From: Actinomycetota bacterium
GTDB lineage: Bacteria; Actinomycetota; Thermoleophilia; RBG-16-64-13
Direction: 5' to 3'
Assembly: GCA_018830645.1 (NCBI GenBank)
Contig: JAHJSA010000031.1
Coordinates: 1 to 36,536, forward strand
DNA length: 36,536 nucleotides
The translations under genes were made by a program, and so were the position numbers. This document shows, one piece after another, positions 1 to 8,553 of this stretch (the stretch's first letter is position 1; the number at the start of each line of letters is the position of its first letter). The notes beneath the pieces were generated by a model, which was not told the DNA's origin, searched no databases, and saw only the letters and a list, made by a program, of their open reading frames with translations.

Positions 1-1871
1 AACTTGCTCCAGATGATGGCCGGGAAACTGCCCCCCGTCACCCGTATCCCGTGAACGTTCCGCATCTCGATCTGAGCTTCGGGGTGCCCCACCCAGACGG
101 CGGTCGAGAGCTGCGGGATGTAGCCGCAGTACCACGCGTCCTGGTAGTTCTGGGCGGTGCCGGTCTTACCGGCCGAGGTGCGGTCGAGTCGGGCGCGGGT
201 GCCCGTTCCGCCCCGCACGTTCGCCTCGAGTATCTTCGTGACCACGTAGGCTACTCCCGGAGTGATGGCCTGCGTCTCGCGGGTCTCGGCTTCCCAGATC
301 ACTTTGCCCTTCGAGTCGGTCACGCTCAGAATGGAGGTGGGGAGGACCCGCCGCCCCGTGTTGGCGAGAGTGCCATACGCGGAGGCCATCTCGAGAGGGG
401 ACACGCCGTAGGTGAGCCCGCCGAGGGCGATGGCCGGGTTCGGATTGAGAGTGCTGGTGATGCCCATGCGCATGGCGATGTCGACGATACGCTGCGCGGT
501 CACGTCGAGGGCGAGTTGCGCGTAGACGGTGTTGTCACTGCGCAGGGTGGCCTGCGAGACGCTGGTGCTCCCGTAGTAGCTGTTACCGAAGGTCTTGACG
601 CTCCACGGTTCGCGGCTGCCTGGGATATCGAGTTCCAGGGGCTGCGATATGTAGTAGGTGTTATAGGGGTCGATGCCCTGCTCGACGGCGGCTGCGAGGG
701 CGAAGGTCTTGAACGCCGATCCGGGCTGGCGACGCCCCTGGGCGGCCAGGTTGAACTTCGAGCTGTCGTAGTCGCTGCCGCCTACCATCGCTATGATGTG
801 GCCGGTGCGCGTCTCGATACTTACGAGCGCAGCAGAGGGGTCGCCCTCGCGATCGAGGGTGGATCCTATCGCTTCCTGTGCGAGCACCTGGTAGCGGGGT
901 TCGATGGTGGTCTGCACGGTGAGGCCGCCCTCGAACACCATCTCTTCCCCGAACATGTCGATCAGCTGCTTCCGCACGTATGCCACCACGTACGGCTCCT
1001 GCACTTTCAGGTAGGGAGAGGCCTCCGCCAAGCTCAGCCTCGACCCGGTGGAGTCGCGGTATTCGTCGTACGTGATGAAGCCGTTGCTGTACATGCGCGC
1101 CAGCACGACGTTGCGTCGCTCGACCGCAAGGTCGGGGTTGTTGCGCGGGGAGTAGTCGGTGGGGGCCTGGAGAAGCCCAGCTAGGAGGGCGGCCTCGGGC
1201 AGAGTGAGTGCTCCCGGGTCTTTGTCGAAGTACGTGCGCGTGGCGGCCTGGATGCCGTACGCGTTCGAGCCGAAGTAGACCGTGTTCAGATACTGGTCGA
1301 GGATCTCGTCCTTCGACATCTTGGTCTCGAGTTGCCACGCGAGTGTCATCTCGCGGAACTTGCGGGTGAGGCTGACTTCCCTCCGGTCCAAGTACAGGTT
1401 GCCAACCAGTTGCATGGTGATGGTCGAGAAGCCCTCCTCTACTCTGCCCGCTTGGAGGTTGACCAGGCTCGATCGGAGGACGCCCTGCAGATCGACCCCG
1501 TTGTGCTGGTAGTAGCGTTCGTCCTCGATAGCCACGAGGGCGTCCTTCATCACCTTGGGGATGCGCTCGTGGCCGATGATGGTGCGGTTCTCCACACCGT
1601 GGAGATACGCGAGCAGGGTGCCGTCAGCTGCGTAGATACGTGAAGTCTCCGCCAGGACCACCCCCTTCTGGTCTTCCAAGCGGGGAACGTCTCGGCCTAC
1701 CGCCGCCGCGGTCTGGAGTCCCACGGTGATCGCGCCGAGTCCAAGGATCATCACGAGGAAGGGGGTCATCACGAGCGCGACTATCAAGGCCTGGCTCGCG
1801 CCACGGCGTTGCGTTCGGCGCCGGCGGCGGGCCAGGCGGGCTCGACGGTTGGTGCTGCGGTTGGTCAACAT
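1..1871 (-). CDS. Class A penicillin-binding protein (PBP1A family), C-terminus beyond window
   Basis: Bifunctional peptidoglycan glycosyltransferase/transpeptidase that polymerises lipid II and cross-links stem peptides at the outer face of the membrane. I translated the minus strand from ATG at 1871. A basic cytoplasmic tail (residues 1-25, many Arg) is followed by one membrane anchor (about 28-56). The GT51 domain shows AIEDERYYQHNGVD with catalytic Glu116, then STITMQLVGNLYLDRR. The transpeptidase domain has SxxK as S385-AF-K388, SxN as S445-D-N447, and KTGT starting at K569. All catalytic motifs are intact. The frame is still open at base 1, so any C-terminal tail is missing. The gene is divergent from dnaK. 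There is no clear ribosome-binding site, but a TACAAT box lies 9 nt before the start, which suggests a near-leaderless mRNA. Family assignment is very secure; the paralogue name is not. Confidence 0.95.
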   Translation of the reverse strand, partial: MLTNRSTNRRARLARRRRRTQRRGASQALIVALVMTPFLVMILGLGAITVGLQTAAAVGRDVPRLEDQKGVVLAETSRIYAADGTLLAYLHGVENRTIIGHERIPKVMKDALVAIEDERYYQHNGVDLQGVLRSSLVNLQAGRVEEGFSTITMQLVGNLYLDRREVSLTRKFREMTLAWQLETKMSKDEILDQYLNTVYFGSNAYGIQAATRTYFDKDPGALTLPEAALLAGLLQAPTDYSPRNNPDLAVERRNVVLARMYSNGFITYDEYRDSTGSRLSLAEASPYLKVQEPYVVAYVRKQLIDMFGEEMVFEGGLTVQTTIEPRYQVLAQEAIGSTLDREGDPSAALVSIETRTGHIIAMVGGSDYDSSKFNLAAQGRRQPGSAFKTFALAAAVEQGIDPYNTYYISQPLELDIPGSREPWSVKTFGNSYYGSTSVSQATLRSDNTVYAQLALDVTAQRIVDIAMRMGITSTLNPNPAIALGGLTYGVSPLEMASAYGTLANTGRRVLPTSILSVTDSKGKVIWEAETRETQAITPGVAYVVTKILEANVRGGTGTRARLDRTSAGKTGTAQNYQDAWYCGYIPQLSTAVWVGHPEAQIEMRNVHGIRVTGGSFPAIIWSK

Positions 1872-1880
1872 GGTGTCGTT

Positions 1881-1886
1881 ATTGTA
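1881..1886 (-). promoter_or_regulatory. -10 box for the penicillin-binding protein gene
   Basis: On the minus strand TACAAT (5 of 6 to TATAAT) lies 9 nt upstream of the ATG at 1871. Transcription would then start only about 2-3 nt before the start codon. The base run between box and ATG contains no Shine-Dalgarno sequence. No good -35 hexamer is seen at 17 bp, so this call rests on the -10 and its position. Confidence 0.45.
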
Positions 1887-2002
1887 TCCGACGGTGCGAG
1901 GGGGCGCGAGTTTGAAGCGTCGTCAGAAGCGCCGCCGCCGCCCGACATGGGGGCGCACTCGCGGGCGATCGGCTGTGAACAGGTTGCAGTCGGGCGCGCA
2001 GA

Positions 2003-2023
2003 CTTGACATAAGCGCACTCAGA
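2003..2023 (+). promoter_or_regulatory. HAIR-like operator (HspR binding site)
   Basis: The half-sites are CTTGACA (2003-2009) and ACTCAGA (2017-2023), separated by 7 bp. The HspR-associated inverted repeat is CTTGAGT-N7-ACTCAAG; 10 of the 14 half-site bases match and the spacing is exact. The site overlaps the -35 hexamer and the spacer of the dnaK promoter, where bound HspR would block RNA polymerase. The hspR gene is the fifth gene of the same cluster, which fits the known autoregulatory loop in which DnaK acts as co-repressor. Confidence 0.75.
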
Positions 2024-2032
2024 TTTTATAAT
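2004..2032 (+). promoter_or_regulatory. Full-consensus sigma70-type promoter of the dnaK operon
   Basis: TTGACA at 2004-2009 and TATAAT at 2027-2032 are separated by exactly 17 bp, so both hexamers match consensus completely. The expected start is near 2039, giving a leader of about 50 nt before dnaK with GGAGGG at 2078-2083. Such a strong promoter is normally kept in check by a repressor, and a HAIR-like operator covers its -35 and spacer. Confidence 0.9.
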
Positions 2033-2088
2033 GCCCGTATACTCTATACGCGCCCATTCCGGCGCGACGACGATTTCGGAGGGATTCG

Positions 2089-3999
2089 ATGGGCAAGATC
2101 ATCGGTATCGACCTTGGCACGACCAACTCTGCCATGGCCGTGCTCGAAGGCGGGGAACCGACTATCATCCCGAACGCCGAAGGGGGCCGTACGACTCCCT
2201 CGGTGGTCGCGTTCGCCAAGAGCGGCGAGCGGCTGGCGGGTACCGTAGCCAAGCGGCAGGCGGTCACCAACCCCGAGAACACCATCTTCTCGATCAAGCG
2301 CTTCATGGGGCGCAAGTTCAAGGACGTCTCTGAAGAGATGAAGATCGTCCCCTACGCCGTGGTCGAAGGCCCCAGCAGCGACGTACGCGTGAACGTGAAG
2401 GGCGACCAGTACAGTCCGCCGGAGATCTCGGCCATGATCCTGCAGAAGCTGAAGCGCGACGCCGAGGCGTTCTTGGGCATCGAGGTCACCGAAGCGGTGA
2501 TCACCGTGCCCGCCTACTTCGACGACGCCCAGCGGCAGGCCACCAAGGACGCCGGCAAGATCGCCGGATTGACCGTGCGGCGCATCATCAACGAACCCAC
2601 GGCGGCTTCGCTCGCCTACGGTCTCGACAAGGAGCAGGACCAGACGATCCTCGTATTCGACCTTGGCGGCGGCACGTTCGACGTATCCGTGCTCGAGTTG
2701 GGCGAGGGCGTGTTCGAGGTGAAGAGCACCAACGGCGACACCCACTTGGGCGGCGACAACTTCGACAAGGCGATCGTCGACTGGATCATTTCTGAGTTCA
2801 AGCGCGAGAAGGGCGTGGACCTCTCCAAGGACCGCTCCGCGCTCCAGCGCCTGTACGAGGCCGCCGAGAAGGCCAAGGTGGAGCTCTCCTCCATGGTCGA
2901 GACCACGATCAACCAACCGTTCATCACGATGGACGAAAGCGGGCCTCTGCATTTGGAGCTCGCAATGAGTCGGGCCAAACTCGACGAACTCACCAGCGCG
3001 TTGCTCGACCGAGTGGTGGCTCCCACGAAGCAGGCCATGAAGGACGCCGGCCTCACCATGGGCGACATCGATCAGGTCGTGATGGTGGGCGGTATGACCC
3101 GCATGCCCGCGGTCATGGAGAAAGTGCGCGAACTCACCGGGAAGGAGCCCCACAAGGGCATCAACCCCGATGAGGTGGTCGCGCTTGGAGCGGCTATCCA
3201 GGGCGGCGTCCTGGCCGGCGACGTGAAAGACGTTCTCTTGCTCGACGTGACCCCGCTCTCCCTCGGCATCGAGACCAAGGGCGGTGTCTTCACGCGGTTG
3301 ATCGAACGTAACACCACGATCCCCTCACGGAAGAGCGAGATCTTCTCGACCGCCGACGACAACCAGACATCGGTCGAGATACACGTGCTCCAGGGCGAGC
3401 GCGACCTGGCGATGTATAACAAGACCCTCGGCAAGTTCCAACTGATGGGCCTCCCGCCGGCGCCTCGCGGCATCCCGCAGATCGAGGTGGCGTTCGACAT
3501 CGACGCCAACGGCATCGTGCACGTGTCGGCCAAGGACATGGCCACGGGCAACGAGCAGAAGATCGAGATCAAGAGCTCCAGCGGCCTCTCCGAGGACGAG
3601 ATCCAGAAGATGGTGAAGGACGCCGAGTCCCACGCCGACGAAGACCGCACCAAGAAGCAGGCCGTGGAGACCAAGAACCAGGCCGAGAACCTGGTCTACT
3701 CCACCCGCAAGTCGCTCAAGGAGATCGGCGACAAGGTCGATGGCGCTACACGCAAGACGATCGAGGACGCCGCCACCGATCTCGAAGAGGCGATCAAGGG
3801 CGATGACGTCGAGGCCATCCAGACCAAGATGAACACCTTGCAGGAAGCGGCCTACAAGCTGTCCGAAGCGGCCTACCAGGCGGCTCAGGCGCAGCAGCCG
3901 GGCGACGGCGGTCCCGCCGGTGACGGCGCAGGCCCCGCCGACGACGAGGTCGTGGAAGAAGCCGAATTCGAAGTGATAGACGAAGAGGATTCTAAGTGA
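2089..3999 (+). CDS. dnaK: Molecular chaperone DnaK (Hsp70)
   Basis: Cytoplasmic ATP-dependent chaperone that binds exposed hydrophobic segments and cycles with DnaJ and GrpE. The 636 residues have the usual Hsp70 layout. The N-terminal ATPase begins [18 protein letters not shown] and contains [14 protein letters not shown] and [12 protein letters not shown]. The hydrophobic linker [16 protein letters not shown] follows, then the substrate-binding domain, the helical lid and an acidic C-terminus ending [14 protein letters not shown]. The ATG at 2089 has GGAGGG at 2078-2083. The gene is first in a dnaK-hsp20-grpE-dnaJ-hspR cluster and sits behind a consensus promoter with a HAIR operator. In the HspR paradigm DnaK itself is the co-repressor, so free DnaK reports the folding load. 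Confidence 0.99.
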   Translation: MGKIIGIDLGTTNSAMAVLEGGEPTIIPNAEGGRTTPSVVAFAKSGERLAGTVAKRQAVTNPENTIFSIKRFMGRKFKDVSEEMKIVPYAVVEGPSSDVRVNVKGDQYSPPEISAMILQKLKRDAEAFLGIEVTEAVITVPAYFDDAQRQATKDAGKIAGLTVRRIINEPTAASLAYGLDKEQDQTILVFDLGGGTFDVSVLELGEGVFEVKSTNGDTHLGGDNFDKAIVDWIISEFKREKGVDLSKDRSALQRLYEAAEKAKVELSSMVETTINQPFITMDESGPLHLELAMSRAKLDELTSALLDRVVAPTKQAMKDAGLTMGDIDQVVMVGGMTRMPAVMEKVRELTGKEPHKGINPDEVVALGAAIQGGVLAGDVKDVLLLDVTPLSLGIETKGGVFTRLIERNTTIPSRKSEIFSTADDNQTSVEIHVLQGERDLAMYNKTLGKFQLMGLPPAPRGIPQIEVAFDIDANGIVHVSAKDMATGNEQKIEIKSSSGLSEDEIQKMVKDAESHADEDRTKKQAVETKNQAENLVYSTRKSLKEIGDKVDGATRKTIEDAATDLEEAIKGDDVEAIQTKMNTLQEAAYKLSEAAYQAAQAQQPGDGGPAGDGAGPADDEVVEEAEFEVIDEEDSK

Positions 4000-4086
4000 T
4001 GGACGAAGACTAAGCGGCATACGGTGCGGTCGGGTCGCACAACCGGTGTGGCCCGCCAGGCAAACAACCAAGGAGAGGAGGACACA

Positions 4087-4572
4087 ATGGCGATCGTAAG
4101 ATGGGATCCATTCCGAGAACTGACGGCTCTCCAGAGCGAGGTCAACCGGCTGTTCTCCCGCGTGGGCGGGGGCGACGTAGCCGAGAGGCAGTCCTGGACT
4201 CCGTCCGTGGATCTGGTCGAAAGCAAGGACGCCATAACGCTGAAGGCCGACCTGGCGGGCATGGACCCGAGCGACATCTCTGTCGAGGTGGAGGACAACG
4301 TTCTCACCCTGGCCGGCGAGCGCCGGTTCCAAGAAGAGGTGCAGGAGGACAGGTATTACCGCATCGAGCGACGCTATGGGTCGTTCAGCCGCAGCATCGC
4401 TCTGCCGCAAGGGGCCGACCCCGAGAATGTCAGCGCGGATTACGAGAACGGTGTGCTCGTGGTGACGGTTCCCAAGGTGGATGCCGTGAAGCCGCGCCGT
4501 ATCGCTGTCGGCGTGAAGGGATCCGCCCACGCGACGGTCGAAAGCACGGGCACCGAGAAGATCGAGGAGTGA
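4087..4572 (+). CDS. Small heat-shock protein (Hsp20/alpha-crystallin family)
   Basis: ATP-independent holdase expected to form oligomers that bind unfolding proteins and pass them to DnaK. The 161 residues start MAIVRWDPFRELTAL, typical of the bacterial Hsp20 N-terminus. The alpha-crystallin domain spans about residues 40-135, and RRIAV near the C-terminus resembles the I-x-I/V anchor. ATG 4087 is chosen because GGAGAGGAGG lies just upstream; the frame is open 21 codons further but without a better start. It sits between dnaK and grpE, 87 bp after dnaK. Insertion of hsp20 inside the dnaK-grpE-dnaJ-hspR array is less common than the four-gene array, and implies that HspR also controls the holdase. 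Confidence 0.95.
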   Translation: MAIVRWDPFRELTALQSEVNRLFSRVGGGDVAERQSWTPSVDLVESKDAITLKADLAGMDPSDISVEVEDNVLTLAGERRFQEEVQEDRYYRIERRYGSFSRSIALPQGADPENVSADYENGVLVVTVPKVDAVKPRRIAVGVKGSAHATVESTGTEKIEE

Positions 4573-4647
4573 GTGCGCCCGCCGACCGCGCCGTAGAGCC
4601 GGCTGCCGATGCCTGTGCGGCCCGGCTGCACAGGCGCCTGAAGAACG

Positions 4648-4672
4648 CGGGCGGCGCGTCACGCGCCGCCCG
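4648..4672 (+). other. Strong intercistronic hairpin between hsp20 and grpE
   Basis: A perfect inverted repeat: GGGCGGCGCG (4649-4658), loop TCA, CGCGCCGCCC (4662-4671), extended by a C-G pair to 4648/4672. There is no T-tract after it, so it does not look like a complete intrinsic terminator. In an operon it could protect the 3' end of the upstream dnaK-hsp20 message or partially attenuate transcription into grpE. The loop and stem lie just upstream of the chosen grpE start. Confidence 0.6.
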
Positions 4673-4705
4673 ATGCGTGTCCGCCCGCGTGAGGATTGCC
4701 CCAAG

Positions 4706-5377
4706 ATGACGAACGACAAGAAACGCATCCACGTCAATGATCGTGGGTTCGGCAAGGCCGGCCCCGACGTGATCACCCCGGACGAGGCGTCGCCGATCGC
4801 TCCTGGCGTCGCGGCAGTGCGGCACGATGACGCGTCCGGGCCTTCGGCCGATGGCGCCGATCCATCCGTGCAGCCGGCCGCCGAGGACGGAGCGCTCACT
4901 CCGGAGCAGATGCTCGCCGAGGTGGCTGCCGAACGGGACAGCTACCTCGACTCGCTGATGCGCCTGCAGGCCGAGTTCGACAACTATCGCCGCCGCTCAC
5001 AGCGCGAATTGAGCGAAGCTCGCGGGCGCTCCAGAGCGTCCCTCATCGGCGAGTTCTTGCCGGTGTTCGATAATCTCAGTCGGGCTCTCGACGCCGCCGA
5101 ACACCATGAGGAGGGCAAGGTGCTCTCGGGAGTGCGACTCACGCACAACGTCTTCGCCGACCTGCTGCGCAAAGAAGGGGTCGCCCAGGTCGATCCAATC
5201 GGAGCGCCATTCGACCCGCTTCTACACGAAGCGGTTGCGTCCCTTCCCTCCGACGAGGAGGAGGGCCTGGTGATCCAGGTGATCGAGCCCGGGTACACGG
5301 TGGGCGAGACCGTCCTGCGGCCCGCGAGGGTGGCGGTCTCGGCCGGCCCGGCCGTCGCACCCGAAGCTGAGGAGTAA
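4706..5377 (+). CDS. grpE: Nucleotide exchange factor GrpE
   Basis: Dimeric cytoplasmic exchange factor that releases ADP from DnaK. The protein has 223 residues. Residues 1-70 are a variable, acidic and low-complexity extension. The long alpha-helix follows ([18 protein letters not shown] through the RRRS/ELSEAR stretch), then the beta domain containing HEAVASLPS and [19 protein letters not shown], the usual GrpE C-terminal signature. ATG 4706 is preferred over an upstream in-frame ATG at 4673 because 4673 lies against the strong intercistronic hairpin; GAGG at 4691-4694 is the only candidate ribosome-binding site and is rather distant. The gene lies 5 bp before dnaJ, so the two are almost certainly co-translated. 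Confidence 0.96.
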   Translation: MTNDKKRIHVNDRGFGKAGPDVITPDEASPIAPGVAAVRHDDASGPSADGADPSVQPAAEDGALTPEQMLAEVAAERDSYLDSLMRLQAEFDNYRRRSQRELSEARGRSRASLIGEFLPVFDNLSRALDAAEHHEEGKVLSGVRLTHNVFADLLRKEGVAQVDPIGAPFDPLLHEAVASLPSDEEEGLVIQVIEPGYTVGETVLRPARVAVSAGPAVAPEAEE

Positions 5378-5382
5378 CCAGC

Positions 5383-6480
5383 ATGACCGGTACCCCTCGC
5401 GACTACTACGAGACTCTGGGCGTCAACAAGACCGCCACTCCAGACGAGATGCGCAAGGCGTACCGAAAGCTGGCGCGCAAGTATCACCCTGACGCCAATC
5501 CGAACGATCCCGCCGCGGAAGAACGGTTCAAGGAGATCTCGACCGCCTACGAGGTCCTCTCCGACCCCGAGAAGCGCGCGCAGTACGACCAGGGCCCCTC
5601 GGCGTTCTTCGGTCAGGGCGGACGGGGATTCGACCCCCGTGGCTTCCAGGGTTCTCAGGGGTTCGGCGACTTCGCCGACATCTTCGGGAACCTCTTCGGC
5701 GGTGGATCCGGGCGGCAGCGGCAGGCGCAACCGCAGCGGGGGCGTGACATCTCGGTGGCCGTGAACCTCTCCTTCGAGGCGGCGCTCAAAGGGGTGACCA
5801 CGAAGATCAGCGTACCGAAGTCGGTGCGTTGCGAGAGCTGCGGCGGCTCCGGCGCGGCCGCCGGCACCAAGCCCGTTCAGTGCCCGGAGTGCCAGGGGCG
5901 GGGCGTGACCAGCCAGAACCAGGGGTTCTTCGCCCTCTCTCAGCCCTGCGCTCGATGCGGCGGCGATGGCAAGGTGGTCGAGACTCCGTGCCCCACCTGC
6001 ACGGGTCGAGGAGTGACCGAGGCGCTCAAGAAGTACACGGTCCCGTTGCCGCCGGGCGTCAAGGACGGCACCAAGATCCGATTGAAGGGAAAAGGGGAGG
6101 TGGGCGTGCGCGGCGGGCCCCCGGGCGATCTCTATGTGGTCACCCGCGTGGCCGAGAGCGTGCTCTTCCAGCGCCGGGGCGCCGACCTCGTCATGGACGT
6201 GCCCATCACCATCGCGGAAGCCGCGCTCGGGGCGACGGTGCGGGTGCCGACCCCCGATGGTAGAGTTGCCCTCAAGGTGCCCGCCGGCGTCCGCGACGGC
6301 ACGTTGCTGCGCATCACGGGCAAGGGTTCGCCCCGGCTCGGCCGGGAGGGGAGCGGCGATCTTCTCGCCCGCGTCTCCGTGCTGACGCCCACGGAGCTCA
6401 CCGACGAGGAGCGCGTGCTGCTCGAGGAGTACGCCGCCCTCCGAGACGAAGACCCGAGGGCCGGCCTGCCTGGCTGGTGA
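5383..6480 (+). CDS. dnaJ: Chaperone DnaJ (Hsp40, type I)
   Basis: Co-chaperone that delivers substrates to DnaK and stimulates its ATPase. The 365 residues follow type I order. The J domain begins [17 protein letters not shown] and contains the HPD triad in YHPDANP. A Gly/Phe-rich region follows (about 65-105). Four CxxCxGxG-type zinc repeats are present: [24 protein letters not shown] and CPTCTGRG. The C-terminal substrate domain begins near [17 protein letters not shown]. The ATG at 5383 follows grpE by 5 bp with GAGGAG inside the grpE end. The next gene, hspR, begins around the dnaJ stop. Confidence 0.98.
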   Translation: MTGTPRDYYETLGVNKTATPDEMRKAYRKLARKYHPDANPNDPAAEERFKEISTAYEVLSDPEKRAQYDQGPSAFFGQGGRGFDPRGFQGSQGFGDFADIFGNLFGGGSGRQRQAQPQRGRDISVAVNLSFEAALKGVTTKISVPKSVRCESCGGSGAAAGTKPVQCPECQGRGVTSQNQGFFALSQPCARCGGDGKVVETPCPTCTGRGVTEALKKYTVPLPPGVKDGTKIRLKGKGEVGVRGGPPGDLYVVTRVAESVLFQRRGADLVMDVPITIAEAALGATVRVPTPDGRVALKVPAGVRDGTLLRITGKGSPRLGREGSGDLLARVSVLTPTELTDEERVLLEEYAALRDEDPRAGLPGW

Positions 6481-6503
6481 ACGCGGGGGAGAGGGGGAGG
6501 ATC

Positions 6504-6926
6504 ATGGTCTCCGACGATAGGAAGCGTCCGCTCTTCATGATCTCCGTGGCGGCGGAGCTTGCCGAGATGCATCCCCAGACCCTGCGCATGTACGAGCGAA
6601 AGGGGCTGATCAAGCCCAGTCGGTCGTCCAGGAGCACGCGTCTCTACTCCATGGAGGACGTCGAGCGACTACAGCATATCCAGCGCCTGACCTCGGTCGC
6701 GGGCCTCAATCTGGCGGGGGTGGAGCGCGTGCTCGACCTCGAATACCGCATGACGGAGTTGCTCCAGCGTATCGAAGCGCTCGAAGTGGAGTTGGCCGAT
6801 GCGGTGGACGCCGCGCAGCGAGAGCTCGACGAGGCACACCGGAGCTACCGCAAGGAGCTTGTCGCTCTGCCGGGTCGTGAGATCGTACTCCGCGCCGGCT
6901 ACCGTAGGGAGACCCGTTCGAGATGA
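6504..6926 (+). CDS. hspR: Heat-shock repressor HspR (MerR family)
   Basis: Autoregulatory repressor of the dnaK operon that binds HAIR sites, with DnaK as co-repressor. From ATG 6504 it is 140 residues. A MerR-type winged helix begins PLFMISVAAELAEMHPQTL and continues through YERKGLIKPSRSSRSTRLYS, the HspR form of the domain. It is followed by RLTSVAGLNLAGVERVL and a helical, partly coiled C-terminus. GAGGGGGAGG at 6491-6500 supports ATG 6504. A GTG at 6477 overlapping the dnaJ stop would add nine residues and cannot be excluded. The matching operator is seen at 2003-2023. Its basic C-terminal tail (GYRRETRSR) resembles known HspR tails. Confidence 0.95.
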   Translation: MVSDDRKRPLFMISVAAELAEMHPQTLRMYERKGLIKPSRSSRSTRLYSMEDVERLQHIQRLTSVAGLNLAGVERVLDLEYRMTELLQRIEALEVELADAVDAAQRELDEAHRSYRKELVALPGREIVLRAGYRRETRSR

Positions 6927-6966
6927 GTCCACGCTGACGGCCCCTGACTCAGAACGCGCCGAGCTC

Positions 6967-7488
6967 GTGGAACTCAGATGCGCGAATCACCCCAGCCGAG
7001 AGACCCTGGTGCGGTGCAGCTCCTGCGCCAAGCCCATCTGCACCGACTGCATGGTGTACTCCGCGGTAGGCATCAAGTGCCGCGAGTGCGCCAAGCTGCC
7101 TCGTTCGGCGCGGCTCGCCTTCGGTCCCGATCGGGCCGTCCGGACCGTGGCGGCGGCTCTGCTGGGTGGCACCATCGTCGGGTTCGTGTACTACCTGTTG
7201 CTCTTCGCCGTGGGCTTCTTCTTCCTGGCGTTCTTCATCGGGGCCGGCATAGGCTACGTCATTGGGGAGCTCGTGCTGCGAGCGGGCAAGTACTACCGGG
7301 GGTGGGAGTCCGCTGCCATCGCGGTGGGCGGAACGGTTTGGGCGTTCCTGTTCCCACCCTTCCTGACGGCCGTACTCCGCTTCGGGCTGAGCTTCGACGT
7401 GGTGGTCTTCGGGTTGTCGGGACAGTCGGTGATCCATTGGTTGGTGATGGCGATCGCGGGGTATGTGGCCTGGCAACGCAATCGGTGA
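6967..7488 (+). CDS. B-box-like zinc-finger membrane protein
   Basis: About 173 residues. The first 45 or so carry a Cys/His cluster: CANHPSRETLVRCSSCAKPI, then CTDCMVYSAVGIKCREC. This resembles the B-box-type zinc finger found at the N-terminus of some bacterial rhomboid-like and other membrane proteins. Three hydrophobic segments follow (about 60-105 and 115-170), including a Phe/Gly-rich stretch. I cannot assign an enzymatic function; no rhomboid Ser/His motif is visible. It starts about 40 bp after hspR and is probably in the same transcript, which hints at a role in membrane or envelope stress. The start is uncertain: GTG 6967 is the best in-frame codon before the zinc motif, but no strong ribosome-binding site is seen. 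Confidence 0.75.
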   Translation: MELRCANHPSRETLVRCSSCAKPICTDCMVYSAVGIKCRECAKLPRSARLAFGPDRAVRTVAAALLGGTIVGFVYYLLLFAVGFFFLAFFIGAGIGYVIGELVLRAGKYYRGWESAAIAVGGTVWAFLFPPFLTAVLRFGLSFDVVVFGLSGQSVIHWLVMAIAGYVAWQRNR

Positions 7489-7557
7489 TGCAGCTGGTGA
7501 CCCGCCGGTCGATCTAACGTGCGGCCCAGCCGCCAGTGAGGGAGTACGGCGCAGGAG

Positions 7558-7734
7558 ATGGAGTGGGGCAGGATCAGGAGCTTTCTGTGGGGGGGCGTGC
7601 TGGGCGGGCTGCTGGGGCTGATCCTGGCGCCGCGCCGGCGCGGACGAGGGCGCAATCCTTCGTTCACGCGTCCGGAGGGATCGCATCTCTTCGCTGGGGC
7701 TCCCTGCTATCGTGAGGACGACCAGTTCACGTAA
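7558..7734 (+). CDS. 58-residue YtxH-like small membrane protein
   Basis: A short frame: ATG 7558, stop TAA 7732-7734. The N-terminus reads MEWGRIRSFLWGGVLGG followed by LLGLILAPRRRGRGR, a glycine-rich membrane helix followed directly by APRR and a basic stretch. That pattern (hydrophobic Gly-rich helix, then AP plus basic residues) is typical of YtxH-domain proteins. The C-terminal 25 residues are polar. GCAGGAG touches the ATG and GAGGGAG lies further upstream, so the ribosome-binding site is imperfect. The gene sits 69 bp after the zinc-finger membrane protein and 16 bp before the hydrolase, in the same direction. Function unknown; some YtxH proteins are general-stress proteins. Confidence 0.6.
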   Translation: MEWGRIRSFLWGGVLGGLLGLILAPRRRGRGRNPSFTRPEGSHLFAGAPCYREDDQFT

Positions 7735-7750
7735 CAGCGGGGTGAGGGGC

Positions 7751-8470
7751 ATGGAGGAGAACGGTCTGTATCGGTGGGATATCGTCGTTCCCGCGCAGCG
7801 GTACGTGTTCGCGATCGACGATGCTGAGGTCACCGAATTCAACCTACCTGGAGAGCTCCCGCACGAGCGGTTCCAGCGTTACCAGGAGATGAAGAAGGAC
7901 CACCCGGTGCATGGCATGATCGCCTGGCCGAACACGGTCCTCCTTCGGGGGCCGCTCACCGTGATCATCGATCCAGGGATCATCATGCAGGGGCCGCCTC
8001 TCCTCCTCGGTCTTCAGCGGCTCGGAGTGGAGCCCGAGGACATCGACCTGGTCATCAACACGCATCACCACGTCGATCACACCCACGCCAACGCCTACTT
8101 CCCTACGATCACGTGCGTGATGCATAAGTGGGAGTACAACCGGTATCTTTCCGAGTTCCGCCTTGGCTTCGAACCCCTCAACATGCGGCTGCTGGAAGGT
8201 GAGTCGGGGCCGATCGGGCGGAATCTCGATTTCATCCTGACACCGGGGCACACTGCCGGTTCGATCTCGGTGATCGCCGACACGGCCGACGGGGTACTTG
8301 TCGTGGCTGGCGACACGGTCGGACCGCTCCCCTCGTACTTCGAGGAGATGAAGTTGCCCGCCGATTTCCCTGATCGTGACGACCTTCTGCGCAGCTGGCG
8401 CGCCATCCGTGACGTCGCTCCCGACGTAGTGATACCGGGGCACAATCCGCCCATGTACGCTGCCGATTGA
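7751..8470 (+). CDS. Metallo-beta-lactamase-fold hydrolase
   Basis: 239 residues from ATG 7751, with GGGGTGAGGGG before it. Metal-ligand motifs are complete: NTHHHVDHTHAN (HxHxDH), PGHTAGS (His), AGDTVG (Asp) and a C-terminal PGHNPPMY (His). This arrangement fits a dinuclear zinc hydrolase of the glyoxalase II/lactonase/MBL-fold group. Substrate cannot be read from sequence; N-acyl homoserine lactone-type lactonases and glyoxalase II are the nearest familiar alternatives. No signal peptide is seen, so it should act in the cytoplasm. It lies 16 bp after the YtxH-like gene and may be the last gene of the heat-shock transcript. The CIRCE element begins 9 bp after its stop. Confidence 0.9.
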   Translation: MEENGLYRWDIVVPAQRYVFAIDDAEVTEFNLPGELPHERFQRYQEMKKDHPVHGMIAWPNTVLLRGPLTVIIDPGIIMQGPPLLLGLQRLGVEPEDIDLVINTHHHVDHTHANAYFPTITCVMHKWEYNRYLSEFRLGFEPLNMRLLEGESGPIGRNLDFILTPGHTAGSISVIADTADGVLVVAGDTVGPLPSYFEEMKLPADFPDRDDLLRSWRAIRDVAPDVVIPGHNPPMYAAD

Positions 8471-8478
8471 GTGGTCCG

Positions 8479-8505
8479 TTGGCACTCTCCACCCAAGAGT
8501 GCCAA
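8479..8505 (+). promoter_or_regulatory. CIRCE element (HrcA operator)
   Basis: A perfect inverted repeat with arms TTGGCACTC (8479-8487) and GAGTGCCAA (8497-8505) and a 9-bp spacer. The CIRCE consensus is TTAGCACTC-N9-GAGTGCTAA; 16 of 18 arm bases match, and the two deviations are compensatory, so the dyad stays perfect. No T-tract follows, which argues against a terminator for the upstream hydrolase. It lies about 20 bp upstream of the -35 of the fmdB-type gene. HrcA itself is not in this window. In many bacteria CIRCE marks groESL, so its position here is unusual. Confidence 0.88.
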
Positions 8506-8524
8506 CTCCCACGGCCCACCACGC

Positions 8525-8553
8525 TGCACAAACTGTCCCCACTCGGGTATACT
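8525..8553 (+). promoter_or_regulatory. Promoter of the fmdB-type gene
   Basis: TGCACA (8525-8530, 4 of 6 to TTGACA) and TATACT (8548-8553, 5 of 6) are 17 bp apart. The predicted start near 8560 leaves a leader of about 30 nt containing the AGAAGGAGG ribosome-binding site at 8571-8579. The start would lie inside the left arm of the hairpin at 8554-8577. Confidence 0.6.

Noticed and set aside
51-1184. Long + strand open frame opposite the penicillin-binding protein
   Set aside because: It is a by-product of GC-rich codon use; the minus strand carries all PBP catalytic motifs over the same bases. Other long antisense frames (for example 11918-14110 opposite ligA and 18950-20500 opposite tupBC) are rejected for the same reason.
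2037-2049. GTATA-CTC-TATAC dyad at the start site of the dnaK transcript
   Set aside because: Five-base arms are too short to distinguish from chance; no known regulator motif matches.
8479-8505. CIRCE-like dyad as a terminator of the upstream hydrolase
   Set aside because: The stem is not GC-rich, the loop is 9 nt and no T-tract follows, while the arms match CIRCE almost fully.
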